Source: Seriola aureovittata
Taxonomy: Eukaryota > Chordata > Actinopteri > Carangiformes > Carangidae
DNA: 64,000 bases
Assembly: GCF_021018895.1 (NCBI RefSeq)
Contig: NC_079375.1
Span: 4,741,560-4,805,559, forward strand
Direction of reading: 5' to 3'
Below the pieces are notes generated by a model. It worked only from the letters and a program-made list of their open reading frames with translations, searched no databases and had not been told where the DNA came from. The position numbers and the translations under genes were made by a program. Below, one piece after another: positions 53,779-64,000 of the stretch (positions are counted from its first letter, which is position 1; the number at the start of each line of letters is the position of its first letter).

Positions 53779-54385
53779 CAGAGGTGGACAAACTCCACAG
53801 CTCCATTACTTGAGTCAAAGTAAAGATACTCCTGGTCAAAAATTACTCCAATACAAGCAAAAGTTGAAAGCTGAAACTTTTACTTGAGTTAAAGTACTGG
53901 AGTACTTGATTTTAAAAATATTCAAAAGTACTTTTTATGTCAACACATTCTTGTATTGTTCTATATTTACAAAAACCAATGACTCTGAAACAACCTACTG
54001 ACTGATTCACTGACTGTAGAACCTGGACATAAAAACACATTGAATCAACCAAAGGAGCTATTGTCGTTTTCACATTTCTTATTTTTTAGGCAGTGATGAG
54101 GTTTGGTCGTGCTATTCACAGCAAATATTTAAAAGGAAATTAATCTTTATTTATTTCTAAAATTTCAAACATGGACTTAAGATAAGGTTTGTCATTCCAC
54201 TAACTAAAAGCTCTACTTAAAAGTAACCAGTACTTCATAGAAAAGTAGTGGACACAAAAGTACAATATTTGTCTTTTAGATGTAGTGGAGTAAAAGTCAT
54301 AAGTCTCTAAATAAAGTACAGATACTCAAAAAATATATTTAAGTGCAGTGCTCAAGTAAATGTACACCGTTACTGTCCACCCCTG
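53779..54385. mobile_element. hAT-like non-autonomous element (607 bp)
   Basis: Ends CAGAGGTGGACA and TGTCCACCCCTG are inverted repeats with a CA/TG edge. The flanking 8 bp are GTAAAAGT and GTCAAAGT (7 of 8 identical), as expected for a hAT target duplication. The interior has alternating ACTTGAG/AAAGTAC words and no ORF. Confidence 0.8.
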
Positions 54386-54624
54386 GTCAAAGTGAGGCAT
54401 CAACACACCTTTTAGCTGTACTTCTGCTTTAAATGGTCAATACTGTGTTGAGTAGTCTTCTGCAAGCGCTCCTTGAATGATTAGTGCATGAAGAGAGTAA
54501 AACTGTGAACGGTAAACTGATGGACCTTTTTCACTATGATCGACATTTTACATATTTAGTCAAAGTTATATAAGTTTTAGTTTTTTATAAAAAACTAAAA
54601 CAACTAAATATTCTGTCTTTAGAG

Positions 54625-55148
54625 CAGTGCTTCCCAACCTTTTCCAATTCATGGCCCACTTAAAAATCTCAAAAATGTTGGCAGCCCACATCTGACCCCA
54701 CAACAATACAGAGGCCAAAAAGTTTTCTCAGAGCAATTTTTTAGTTAAATGATAATGATCAAACATTCAGGACTGAACTGAAAGCAGTGGAAGCTCAATT
54801 TTTCTTTTTGATTTGATTTTTTTCTTTTAATTCTTCCTGTTGCTAACCAGCTACCCATTTTGATGGTCCAGTTTTTGCCATGGATATGATCTATAAGAGC
54901 ACAATCATAAAATTGGCTTATCACAGTGATAGGCCTTGATATGTGTAAAAGAAAATCAAAGGAGATTTTTAAATATTTTTTTATTTTTTATTTGGAAGAT
55001 CATTTAGTTTTAAAACATTTGAAAACAGTATATATATTCATACATTTTTTCCATGAAAATTGTACTGTTTTGCAAATTATTTCTCGGCCCACTTGCAATA
55101 CCTTCATGGCCCATCAGTGTGCCCCGGCCTACGGGTTGAGAACCACTG
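54625..55148. mobile_element. hAT-like non-autonomous element (524 bp) with perfect 8-bp TSD
   Basis: Terminal inverted repeats CAGTGCTTCCCAACC and, from the right end, CAGTGGTTCTCAACC (13 of 15). Flanked by identical CTTTAGAG at 54617-54624 and 55149-55156. No transposase. Confidence 0.88.
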
Positions 55149-55159
55149 CTTTAGAGAAT

Positions 55160-55786
55160 TTGAGCTTTCTGTTGCAGTAGCGTGTGTTGAACAGCAGAGG
55201 TCCTCCATGACTGCCACAGTGAGGCACTGTTTATGTTGCCAGGGTAGTAGGCGCCCTCTCCCTGCTTGTAGGCCGCCAGTCTCTAGGTGGAAATTTCCAC
55301 TCCAGCCACACTGGACCAAAGGCCATGAAGATGTTTGAAAGGCAACAAACTGAAATATTAAATACACTCCCACACTTTTCAGTTCTGGTTTGTTTTTTCA
55401 GCTTAAGCAGAAAAGAAAGAGAGGAAATGCAGTGGATTTAGAGTTTATATAAATACTTACAGCTTTAAACAGCAGCTGACTGGAAACTGACTAATCCATA
55501 TAGTAGAGCAAAATCCCTACCATTAATTTCTATTTGCTATACTAAAATAAATGGGAATTTCAATGATCCCAGCCAAATGAAACCGTCCCAGTTGATTGAT
55601 TCTTGATTCAAACAAGTTGAACAGTGCACAAAATATCAAAAAAATCAAATGCTTTCAAATGTCAGTTGAAACAATTCATGTAACAAGAGAAGCAGAGTGT
55701 TGAAGAGTGACTGATGCTTCAGTGTTGAGGAGCCACAAGGTTTTCTGTTCATAAAGAGCCGTTTCAAGGTTTCCCGCAGAGGCTTT

Positions 55787-55839
<53 letters not shown>

Positions 55840-56560
55840 AATGTATGAGAAGGAGAATGAGAGTTTTATGTGTTTATGTAGTGTGTGTCTGTGAAAGATA
55901 AAGACAGAAAGCGTGTATGGGTGTGTTGGTGTGTGTGTGTATGTGTGTGTGTGTGTCTGAGACAGTGTGATAACAGAGTTGTGTTTGTATAATATGCTTG
56001 GATGCATGTGAGACTACAACACACCAGTAGGAGGAAAACAACTAATCCGACTTCAATAAAGAATCACACAGAATTATCTCCTCTTTTATCACCATCAACC
56101 CCTTGAAGATCAATGTTTTATCGCCAGGGGTTGCTATGGAAACTACTTATTTCCATGCGCATCCCCCTTTTTAAAAAGTAATTTTGTTTTATTGGCTCTT
56201 GAAACCTTAGTTGGCTTAATAACATCCTTCTCATAATGCTGTTTTCACCAGTTTCAATTCATTTGTCCGATGTATTTTTTTACAGATTGAAATGCTTTGA
56301 TATTTGAAAAAAAAATTAATAGGCTATATATAAGCACATAAGCATGTTTTCTGTGACCACAAATTCAGGAGTATTTATGTCATTTATATTTTTAAATTGT
56401 ATAATTTCATTTGAAATTACACTTGTGATATCAGACAGAGATATTGTGCTACTGCCTTACACAACACATGGCTGTACATACAGAGGTAGGAGTAGCTAAA
56501 AGTATGCCGTAACGACATTGAATACTTTGGCCTTGATGTCAGTTGTGTGTATATGTTGTG
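55160..56560. other. intergenic spacer
   Basis: Unique sequence with a (GT)n tract at 55791-55836 and a GT-rich stretch around 55919-55957. X-box-like site at 56130. No gene recognised. Confidence 0.5.
56130..56143. promoter_or_regulatory. X-box-like motif
   Basis: GTTGCTATGGAAAC resembles the RFX family inverted half-site pattern with two deviations from a perfect palindrome. Confidence 0.3.
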
Positions 56561-56599
56561 CTGATCACATCATCTTAATAGACTGGCTGAAGTATGAAG

Positions 56600-56960
56600 G
56601 CGGTGTTACTGGCACTGCATTAAATTGGTCCCCCAAGGCTCTGTCCTAGGTCCCATTCTTTTCACCATCTACATCCTGCCTTTAGTGAAACTCATTCAGA
56701 ATCTCCTACCACTGTTATAGTGATGACACTCAGCTCTGTCTACCCCTACAACCAAACAACCAGGGTAATTTGAGCTTGGATGGCTCTAAACTACCTCCAG
56801 CTGAACCAGAACTAATCAGAAATTGTTCTTTTTGGCTCCCAGGACTTTGATTATTCTGTGTTTATTGTGTTTAAGTTGATGTTGTACAGCACTTTGGTCA
56901 GCTGTTTGCTGTTTTTAAATGTGGTCTTTGAGTAAATTTGATTTGATTTGACTTGTATTG
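56600..56960 (+). mobile_element. LINE relic: reverse transcriptase fragment and 3' end
   Basis: Plus-strand words encode VPQGSVLGPILFTIYILP and, after a frameshift or deletion, YSDDTQLCLP, a decayed version of the Y-A-D-D catalytic box of non-LTR reverse transcriptases. The 3' end has GCACTTTGGTCAGCTG and a TTTGATTTGATTTGA tail, as in L2-like elements. Heavily truncated. Confidence 0.75.
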
Positions 56961-56969
56961 GGTATATAC

Positions 56970-57290
56970 TGTATATGTGGTCAAAATTATATTCTGATTC
57001 ATCTTTTTGTTTCATAAAAAGCATGACATGAGAAGCACTGAGTTAGAGAAAGTGTATAAAATGACAAATGAGATGTCAAAATAACTAATAATGATGATCA
57101 AATGATCAATAAATAAAACTGTACCTTACATATATACATACTTTGTACTCTTTCATTGATTTTCATTCCTTTTGATACAAAACATTGAAGATATCTAAGG
57201 TACAGTAATTAAGGAGCTCTTGGTACCAAATCGAGGCAGGACATTTAGAATGCAAGAGCACTGGGCGATCAATAAGTCACAATCCAAGTC
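56970..57290. other. intergenic spacer before crem 3' end
   Basis: AT-rich, no gene seen. Confidence 0.45.
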
Positions 57291-57299
57291 ACATTTGAA

Positions 57300-59028
57300 T
57301 ATTTTATTAGATAAACAAAAAATAGTTTTGGTTTTTACAATTCAAACAAGGAAGTACACTAAGGTAAGGGGTGGAGCCATTTGAAACAGCAAAAAAAAAA
57401 AGAAAAAAAGAAACACAAAGTCAGCTGATATCAGAGGAAACCTGAATTTTATCATCACCTGCTGTAACACAGAATTTAACAGAAGGGACATTCAGTTGTG
57501 AAAACACACCTGGTCATTTGGGTGGTGAATATGAAGACTGCCACAGGATGATTCATAATGTTGTTACTGAGCTAAGTAGTTAAACGCCTAACTGCTACTT
57601 GAACAGCTTTGGCAGCCAAAAGGAGATGGTCTGTTACGCAGAGGAGTGCTCCTCCTATCGTCATCTACAGGCCGGACAGTAAAGAATATTCAATGGAACA
57701 AACTCACCAACTACATCAGCTGAAACAGAGAAAGCGAGCACTTTTCCATACCAGCAGAAACATTAACACAAGATGATATATTATAATTCAAATAAAACTA
57801 CTTTACATTAAAAAAAGAAAGGAAAAGAGAAAATAAAAGAAATTGGCATCACCCTTTAAACAGAGCATTTTAATATCCAGCCGGAATCAAATACAGTTTT
57901 ATTCCACAATGGATATCCATGATTTGAAATAAACAAAACTGACGCAGTAAAGCACAACAGTTACTCTTTGAGCTTTTTCTTAAGAAAACTGAGGTTTTTC
58001 AGGAGAGAATTGACAATTACACTTTTTTTTAAAAAACATGTTGAATAGGTAACATTTGCTTAGTAGAATATATAAACGTGTGGCGTGAAATTCTTCAAAT
58101 AAATGTAATAGAATATAAATCTTAATAATATCCACACTGACGCTTTGGTTCGTTCTGTGCTTTTGACTAAAGAACACTTGTGTTCTGTCATTTCCAAAAC
58201 TGCAATCAACTCACTTCAGTGATGAAAAATTAGGTTTTCATTCATACAATGCCTCTCAACATATATATTTGAAGTTCTTATAAACAGCCAAACATAAGAG
58301 GATTTTCATCTTTTACTTCACTGGTATTTCTTGAAAAAAAAAAAGACTTTTTGACCTAATAAAGAGTATAAACAGGCTGATGAAATCCAGGAAATCACTT
58401 CACCGACAAAACGCTTGAAGACGTTTCCCCTTAATTGTGTTTTTGCATGATGGAGGAATGCATGAAACGACTAGGAAAAGAAGCGTAAATTACATGTATG
58501 ACATTATCAGGTAAACATGGTAAGAGTCGCCTGGTTGCAGCTGGTGGTGGATCTGCGTAGCTATTTTTTTTTTTTTTGTGCACTTGGTCTGACCGCAGAG
58601 TAACTTGCTGGTAGCAAGTCCTGACTGACCTGCTGAGGTTTTTCTTTTTTTTTCGTAATCTCTGTCCTTGAGCGGTGCATTTTCAGGAAGCACCTGTATT
58701 TCCTCTTCCTGTTCCTCTTCTTCAGCTGGCTTTCATTGGCTGGCTTCGCACCATGCACAGCAGTAACAGCAAGCATAGTGTGTACGACACTTGAGTCTTC
58801 AACATGCAAAAGGGCACAAGATAAGAGACAAGAGCAAAACTGGCAAGCTCAAGCTATTCGAATTCCCCGGGACACTTCTTGAATTCGGTGTAAACCAGGC
58901 CTGAGTGAGCAGAGAAACAAAGACGGGCAAAGCAGTTTTTGTTCCAGAGTCTTTTCTTTTTTTTTTCATTTTGCTGTAGCAGTTTGTAAACGGCACTGTC
59001 TTCAGCCCGTGACCACAAACAGCCGCCG
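57300..59028 (-). other. crem: crem 3' UTR
   Basis: AT-rich sequence downstream of the crem stop codon up to the AATAAA at 57303-57308. Contains at least two AUUUA words (about 58100 and 58489 on the plus strand as TAAAT), fewer than might be expected for a very unstable message. No second bZIP exon found. Confidence 0.55.
57303..57308 (-). terminator. crem: candidate crem poly(A) signal
   Basis: AATAAA on the minus strand about 1.7 kb past the stop. Chosen because it lies at the left end of a repeat-free UTR-like stretch. Confidence 0.4.
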
Positions 59029-59173
59029 CTACTCAGCTTTGTGGCAGTAAATGTCCTTCAGTGCTTTCAGCTCTTCAATCAGGGTCTTGTTTTGGTTTTC
59101 CAACACGGCCACGCGGTTTTCCAGACATTTGACGTACTCTTTCTTTTTCCTGCGGCACTCACGAGCTGCCTCC
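59029..59173 (-). CDS. crem: crem terminal bZIP exon
   Basis: 145 nt: EAARECRRKKKEYV through the zipper to YCHKAE and stop. Acceptor CCTCTCCAG; the first base completes the Arg codon. Confidence 0.96.
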
Positions 59174-62100
59174 CTGGAGAGGAAAGGAGCAGGAAAATAG
59201 GTTTGAGTCTCTTGATGAAAATGTAATTTAGGGGTCCAGACAAAACGTAAGCTATGCACAATCCAAGACAGCAGATGTTTTTATGGCTGTCTCCTTCTTG
59301 TATTATTAGCAAACTGCTTCCACATTTCTGTCCAGACAAACATTCATTTACCTGCTCCAGCATTTCTTTATCAAACTATAAAGAATCAAGGGGCGCAGAA
59401 ACATTTGCACATCTACAGAAGAATATGCTGACCTTTACACCGCTTGTGACTTGTCACTCTGGCAACACAAAGTGTGTATACCTCCAGACTATCACAGCTC
59501 TGTCAGAGTTTCTAACTCCATGAAGCCCCGGTTGAATCTTTTCATTTCAGTGTATGAACTAGGAAATCATGGTTGTATCTTAATCCAAAAAATAAGAATC
59601 AACCGTTTAAGGCTTATTTCATCTCCAGAAGCAGTTACATACTCTACAAACCCTTCTCACTTCCACGAATATTTTTCTTGTTTAGTAACTTTAAGGGTCA
59701 GTATTGGGAGATTTCCCAAAACCGACAACTCGATTACTATGTTTTGCTACTGACACCAGCTCCTACCTGTTTTTCATGAGTCTGACCTCCCTCTTGCGGG
59801 TGATCTCTTCAGCGTGCTGCGACGAGGGGTTCTGCATGGTGCCCGGGGACGCAGCCATGACAATGCTTTGAGACAGGCCCGAGTTGGGCGAACGCAGCTG
59901 GTAGGCAGGGATGTCTCCTGTGGCAGCTACGTGGGGGAAGATGGACAAAAAGCATTAGAGCTCCAAATTCTGTTTACTTTTTGCGGCCTGTATTCCTCTT
60001 TTGTAATGACATATTCTCAATGAAAAGGAAACAATGACCGATCTTTACAGTTTTTATTAATTAACGAACGTCAATCACAGTCAAAGTCAGTTTGTTCACA
60101 TTTCCCCTTAAAATAACAGTCGACTCGCCTGCATTTCATCAGAGGATGTTAGACAGCAACTTCAGCCAAAAACATTTATTCTCTCCTTCCTGTCTAAAAG
60201 GTGAATTCCACTGACCGTGACTGTCCTGCTGAACACATACTTGTTCTTAAATGACCTGACTTGTTGGCACATGAGCTTTGAATGTTTTTTTTGGGGGGTT
60301 TTCCCATTTTTGTTCCCTGGTGGCCCTTAAAAACTTTAATGTGCAGTCGCCCCAGTTCAGTGTTTCAGAATGAGCTGGCATATTGTTGATTATTTCATCC
60401 ACACTCACACAGCTGGTTGAATGACAGCAGACGAGTGAAGTGAATTCAAATAGCCGAATTACACTTATTTTACTTACTCTGTAAACAGCACTCATGAAGA
60501 GAAATGTGCACTCATCAGAAAATTATTATAATTTCTTGTCATTAAATGATGCATTGTTTGTGTGTAGAAAGGATATGACGCCTTTCCTTTGTGTGGAGTA
60601 ATAAGCAAGTGGTAAGGCCTCTGTGCAGCACAGCAGGAGTCAGAAGTGCTTTTTTTGTGCACATAACTTGTGCTCTTGAATTATAAATTGTACCCCAAAT
60701 TGGTAATTTCTTCTCTTTAAGTACTTAATTCGTGAGCATGAATTAGTAATTTATACTCTAGGATTATTGTCAAGTGGCTGTAACTGCAGAAACTGAAGAT
60801 TTGTGTTTTTGTTGATACTCTGGAGCTCCAGAGAGTTTGCAGAAGGCTAGCAGCTATGGTTTGACACTAATGAACTTTCTTTTTAACATTTCAACATTAA
60901 GTTGCTATCAGTTAGGTGCACACACATATGTAACTGTGTAGCCTAATGTAGTGCAAAATAAACAATTATCAGTCCATAGTCTAATCTAGATAAGGTGCTT
61001 AGGTGTAATGCAGATTTGTAATACATGGACATGCTCTAGACTTGTTTGCTTACTGTGTATCTTAGACATCTCTTAAAGGTCCCATATTGTATAAAGTGAG
61101 ATTTCCATGTTTTTATAAAGCAGGTCTAGGTTCGATAATAATACTGTGAAAGTATCAAAGTGCTCAGTCTACACAGAAATGCACACAGCCTGTATTCAGA
61201 AACTGAGCCTTAAAACCAGCCTCTGGAACTTTGTGATGTCACAACAAATCAGTCACTGCCCTCAGCCATGCCCCAAGCCCCGCCTACATGGACCCACCAT
61301 CCAACCTTGGAGGATTTGGTTTCTCTTAGTGTTTACCTGAAATCTGCTATATTTTTATTTGATTACTCATAAAACAGTCAGCCAATCAGAGGAGAGACTT
61401 TGAGCCTCCTCTCTTCTGATTGGCTCACTGATCTGTTGTTATTAGAGCTCCAGAGAGAAGCCTGAGAGAGGAGATGTAAAACTACATTGAGATGGTTTTT
61501 GGTTATTAAAAATACAAAGCATAGTTACATTATATTACATATCAAATATATCTTCTTATGGATATCAAAACTTCAAAGAAAACACAGGAAAAGTTTCAAT
61601 ATGGGACCTTTAAACATACAGTAAAATATTAACATTGGTTAACATTTTGTTCTGTTAATTCATGCACATATATTATTAACTCAATGGATATATTAAGGCT
61701 TTGTGTACACAAATAAGTTTTGCCTTACAATTTCACTTGTGTGTGTGTAAGTGATGTTGTGTTAACCATAATACAAACCACTGTGTGTCTTACTGATAAC
61801 TGGTAGTTTATTGTATTTGTCAGTAAAAGTGGTGCCAATTCTAGAAAAAGCAGCAGGGAGCAGCTTTCTGGATGTGGTTTCTGTGCTGTCTGAGTTGACT
61901 CATCTAAAAGATGACTCAACTGTTAACCACTCTGCCTGTTCTCTCTCACCATTTCAGTTTCTCCTTTTCACTTTGTTCCTGAGAAGTTTACGTCTTCTCC
62001 CACACACACACTCACACACAAACACACAACAGACACAGCAGGTGTAAACACATGCACACATACACACGCACATACACACACACACACACACGCACACACA

Positions 62101-62910
62101 CACACACATACACACACACACACACACACAGAGCGTCTGTATTTTTCTCTCTCATTGTGATAACACAGTGACTCGCGCTGTGCTGACGTCAGTGTGTGCG
62201 TCTTCACTCGCCCGTTTTGCATTCTCTCTTCCCTGCCTGGCTTCTCTTCCAGGAAACTGGAGTGACGTCAAACAGACGACTATCTTACCCCCCTACTCCC
62301 ACCCGCCCCTTTACTTCTTACCCCCCCCAACCTCCCTCCCTGCGTTTCTGCCTGACAACCACGGGAGTAGGTCAGAGAGCGGACTGTGTGTGCGTGTGTG
62401 TAACAGCGGGATACAGACTGGCAGGAACAGAGTTGAGCAAACCAACCAAACGCTTATTGGTTTGTTAGATCTCTCTTTTTTACAACACAACCCTTTCACA
62501 AGTGTCAGGGTTTTTCCTGTGTTGAATTGGGAAGGAAAGCTATCGAACATGTGGCAAGTTTCCTGCTCAATTTCACAATGCATGAAGTAGAAGTAATGCA
62601 AAATGAATCCAAATTGCATCAGTGTTACTTGGGAAAAAAACATTTGTTCTAAACAGTTGGATAATTAAAATATTTGTAGGACAAATAATCTCAAAATGAT
62701 TCTATTCTTTTCATTCAATTTATCTGCAGGTGCAAACTTATAAATACTTAAAATCCTTATAGGAAAACACACCCGACAACATACTCAATACATGCATGAA
62801 CATGTCACTAAAAGGCAGCAAGAACAGATGCAGATTTTGGACACAAGACATAAAAAAATATGTATGAGAGAAACTCTACCTGACTCAGTCTCATCCCCAG
62901 TTACAGCCAT
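59029..62910 (-). CDS. crem: crem 3' part: ICER isoform, three exons (111 aa); larger CREM isoforms continue off the right edge
   Basis: Nuclear bZIP factor. Full CREM activates or represses CRE-containing genes; ICER, started from an internal promoter, keeps only the DNA-binding half and acts as a cAMP-induced repressor. Joining 62880-62910, 59767-59926 and 59029-59173 gives 336 nt in one frame. It starts MAVTGDETES, like the mammalian ICER first exon, then AATGDIPAYQ, a middle region with VMAASPGT, the basic region KREVRLMKNREAARECRRKK and a leucine zipper with heptad LENRVAVLENQNKTLIEEL. The YCHKAE end resembles CREM/CREB1 of the HKVE type. Synteny with ccny rules out creb1. The optional gamma exon and the alternative bZIP exon (ending in a SPKTDY type in mammals) were not found. 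Exons for the KID and Q domains lie beyond 64000. Confidence 0.93.
59767..59926 (-). CDS. crem: crem exon upstream of bZIP exon
   Basis: 160 nt encoding ATGDIPAYQLRSPNSG through EITRKREVRLMKN, shared by CREM and ICER transcripts. Acceptor CCCACGTAG; donor GTAGGA. An ATG inside the preceding intron extends the frame artificially. Confidence 0.95.
61077..61609. mobile_element. piggyBac-like non-autonomous element with TTAA flanks
   Basis: The ends AGGTCCCATATTG and CAATATGGGACCT are exact inverted repeats, each next to TTAA (61073-61076 and 61610-61613). A secondary inverted repeat inside (GCCAATCAGAGGAGAG near 61381 and its complement near 61418) forms a second hairpin. Lies in the ICER intron of crem. 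No ORF. Confidence 0.78.
61896..61918. promoter_or_regulatory. paired AP-1 sites
   Basis: TGACTCA at 61896-61902 and 61912-61918, embedded in a 13-bp near-perfect inverted repeat. In the ICER intron, about 1 kb downstream of the ICER start. Confidence 0.5.
62060..62131. repeat. (CA)n interrupted microsatellite
   Basis: CA-rich tract with CG and TA interruptions, in the ICER intron. Confidence 0.93.
62184..62191. promoter_or_regulatory. perfect CRE
   Basis: TGACGTCA, full palindromic CREB/CREM site, about 0.7 kb downstream of the ICER start codon. Confidence 0.6.
62263..62270. promoter_or_regulatory. perfect CRE
   Basis: Second TGACGTCA, 79 bp from the first. Confidence 0.6.
62880..62910 (-). 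CDS. crem: ICER-specific first exon of crem
   Basis: 31 nt: MAVTGDETES plus one base, followed by donor GTAGAG. The ATG at 62910 is preceded by AG-rich 5' UTR. MAVTGD is the known start of mammalian ICER, and the phase fits the next exon exactly. Confidence 0.9.
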
Positions 62911-63140
62911 CTCTCGTTTCCAATAATCCAGCACAACGGCAGCAGAACACCTCCACACAAAAACACACTCCTCTACCCTTATTCCTCTCTGCTGTCACTA
63001 GAGCCTCTATCTTTCTCTTTCTCTCTCTCCTTCTCCTTCTCCCTTTTCCCTCTCAGCTCTCTCTGCATCAGAGTGGTCACTCGCCAACTTTGCAGCCCGA
63101 TTACAATTACAGGCATTGACATCACAATGACATCACTCCT
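62911..63140 (-). promoter_or_regulatory. crem: ICER internal promoter (P2) and 5' UTR
   Basis: Contains the tandem CRE-like CARE elements at 63117-63135, then a purine-rich (coding strand) leader up to the ICER ATG. No canonical TATA was found; TAATTGTAAT near 63100 may substitute. Confidence 0.65.
63117..63135 (-). promoter_or_regulatory. crem: tandem CARE elements
   Basis: Two TGATGTCA boxes (minus strand; 63117-63124 and 63128-63135) 11 bp apart, about one helical turn, roughly 210 bp upstream of the ICER ATG. In mammals such paired CRE-like elements drive cAMP induction and self-repression of ICER. Confidence 0.65.
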
Positions 63141-64000
63141 GCCCGCTGAAGTCAGTAAAACACCCTGGATTAGAGTTCCTCCCACCCTCCCACCCCTTCC
63201 CCCCACCCTCCCGCGGATCAGACGCCGAAGTAGAGAGAAACACAATGTGAGCTGGGCAGGCAGGCAGTCAGGCAGGGAGGGAGGGAGGGAGGGGGAGGTT
63301 GGTCGTGGAGGGGTTGTATTTTTAGCACCAGTGACGCAACTAGAGAGACGCTCAACAAACAAGAGGATATTGTGTCCCAAGTGGCTGCCGTGCAAACTGT
63401 TGAGCACCCTGATTGGACTTATTGTGTGTGTGTGTGTGTGTGTTTGTGTCTTTAAAGAACAGAGGAGGGACGACAGAGGGAATGAGGACAATTGAGGTTT
63501 TACATTATTTGTGATTTATATGGGATAACAACATGTCCCCTGTTCACACTGCTAAATTCTCCCCACACAACAGTGATTACCCAAGCCTTTGAAAATATAA
63601 TACCAAGTTGCCGGATGGGAAAAATCACGGCACGCAGGAAGCAACACACTTCCCATTTCCAGTCACCAATAAAAAAAAGTGGAATAAGTGGGCTAATTGC
63701 CTTGAAGGAAGAAAAAAAACGAACTAACCCTTCTCTAAGTGCTGGTTTGACATTATTATCATGAGCCAAATGTCAACCTCAGCTTCTGAAGTATTTCAAC
63801 AGAACATGGTCGCTGAGGTTTTGACGGTGTTATCTTAAGACGTAAATGTCAATGAGCAGCCCGCACCGACATGTTCACAGATCTTAATGACAACAAGAAA
63901 ACTTTGACTGGATCTGAAGAAAACAAGCATCATTATTAAGATGTCAGTAACAATACATACAGTATGTGGACTATTCAACAGTCTTTGAGCATATGACCTG
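63141..64000. other. crem: crem intron upstream of ICER promoter
   Basis: Contains C-rich stretches (63180-63214), a G-rich run (63275-63298), TGACGCAA at 63332-63339 and a (GT)n run at 63422-63442. No exon recognised to the window end. Confidence 0.5.

Noticed and set aside
58561..58809. Basic Lys/Arg-rich ORF downstream of the crem stop, considered as a second bZIP exon
   Set aside because: It lacks the conserved CRRxKKEYVKCLE core; the basic residues come from A-rich UTR sequence.
59029..62910. Annotation as creb1
   Set aside because: The zipper end resembles CREB1, but MAVTGD (ICER-specific), the ATGDIPAYQ exon and linkage to ccny indicate crem.
63073..63495. Overlapping long ORFs near the ICER promoter (plus 140 codons, minus 170 codons)
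   Set aside because: Low-complexity GC/CT-rich promoter and UTR sequence; frames on both strands and no family.

Overview
The window is vertebrate nuclear DNA, most likely from a percomorph-type teleost fish. The evidence is intron-split genes with GT/AG junctions, many long (CA)n/(GT)n tracts, tRNA-derived SINEs, hAT-, Tc1- and piggyBac-like miniature elements, and proteins closest to vertebrate families. The gene order fzd8 (+), gjd4 (-), ccny (-), crem (-) matches the human 10p11.21 block (FZD8, GJD4, CCNY, CREM) in order and relative orientation. That synteny, together with the protein sequences, separates these genes from their paralogues fzd5, ccnyl1 and creb1 in the human 2q33 block.

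Layout: (1) 1-16.4 kb is non-coding DNA upstream of fzd8. It holds several unique-sequence islands that could be conserved enhancers, an interrupted unidentified reading frame (4177-4794), a perfect 21-bp hairpin (7676-7722) and a repeat with 143-bp units carrying nuclear-receptor-type sites (13322-13960). (2) 16.4-19.3 kb is the intronless fzd8 gene with TATA box, 581-codon ORF, G-rich 3' UTR and poly(A) signal. (3) 19.3-25.8 kb is intergenic, with a CTCF-like site and a Tc1-like relic. (4) 25.8-27.9 kb is the two-exon connexin gene gjd4. (5) 30.2-51.4 kb is ccny. Ten constitutive coding exons plus an 18-nt in-frame microexon are resolved to the base, and a 14.8-kb first intron contains unique islands, duplications and fold-back repeats. 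(6) 51.4-57.3 kb is intergenic and rich in transposons (nested SINE, two hAT-like elements with target-site duplications, a LINE relic). (7) 57.3-64.0 kb is the 3' end of crem: the final bZIP exon, the preceding exon, and the intronic promoter and first exon of the ICER repressor isoform. The KID and glutamine-rich exons lie beyond the right edge.

Two genes act in Wnt signalling: fzd8 is a receptor, and cyclin Y with CDK14/16 phosphorylates LRP5/6 at the membrane in G2/M. The most informative observations are the complete ICER transcription unit with bZIP sites on both sides of its first exon, the ccny microexon, a (GT)n tract in place of a normal pyrimidine tract at a ccny acceptor, and the nuclear-receptor sites repeated every 143 bp. 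No wholly new gene system is evident. Statements about conservation are hypotheses made without alignments.
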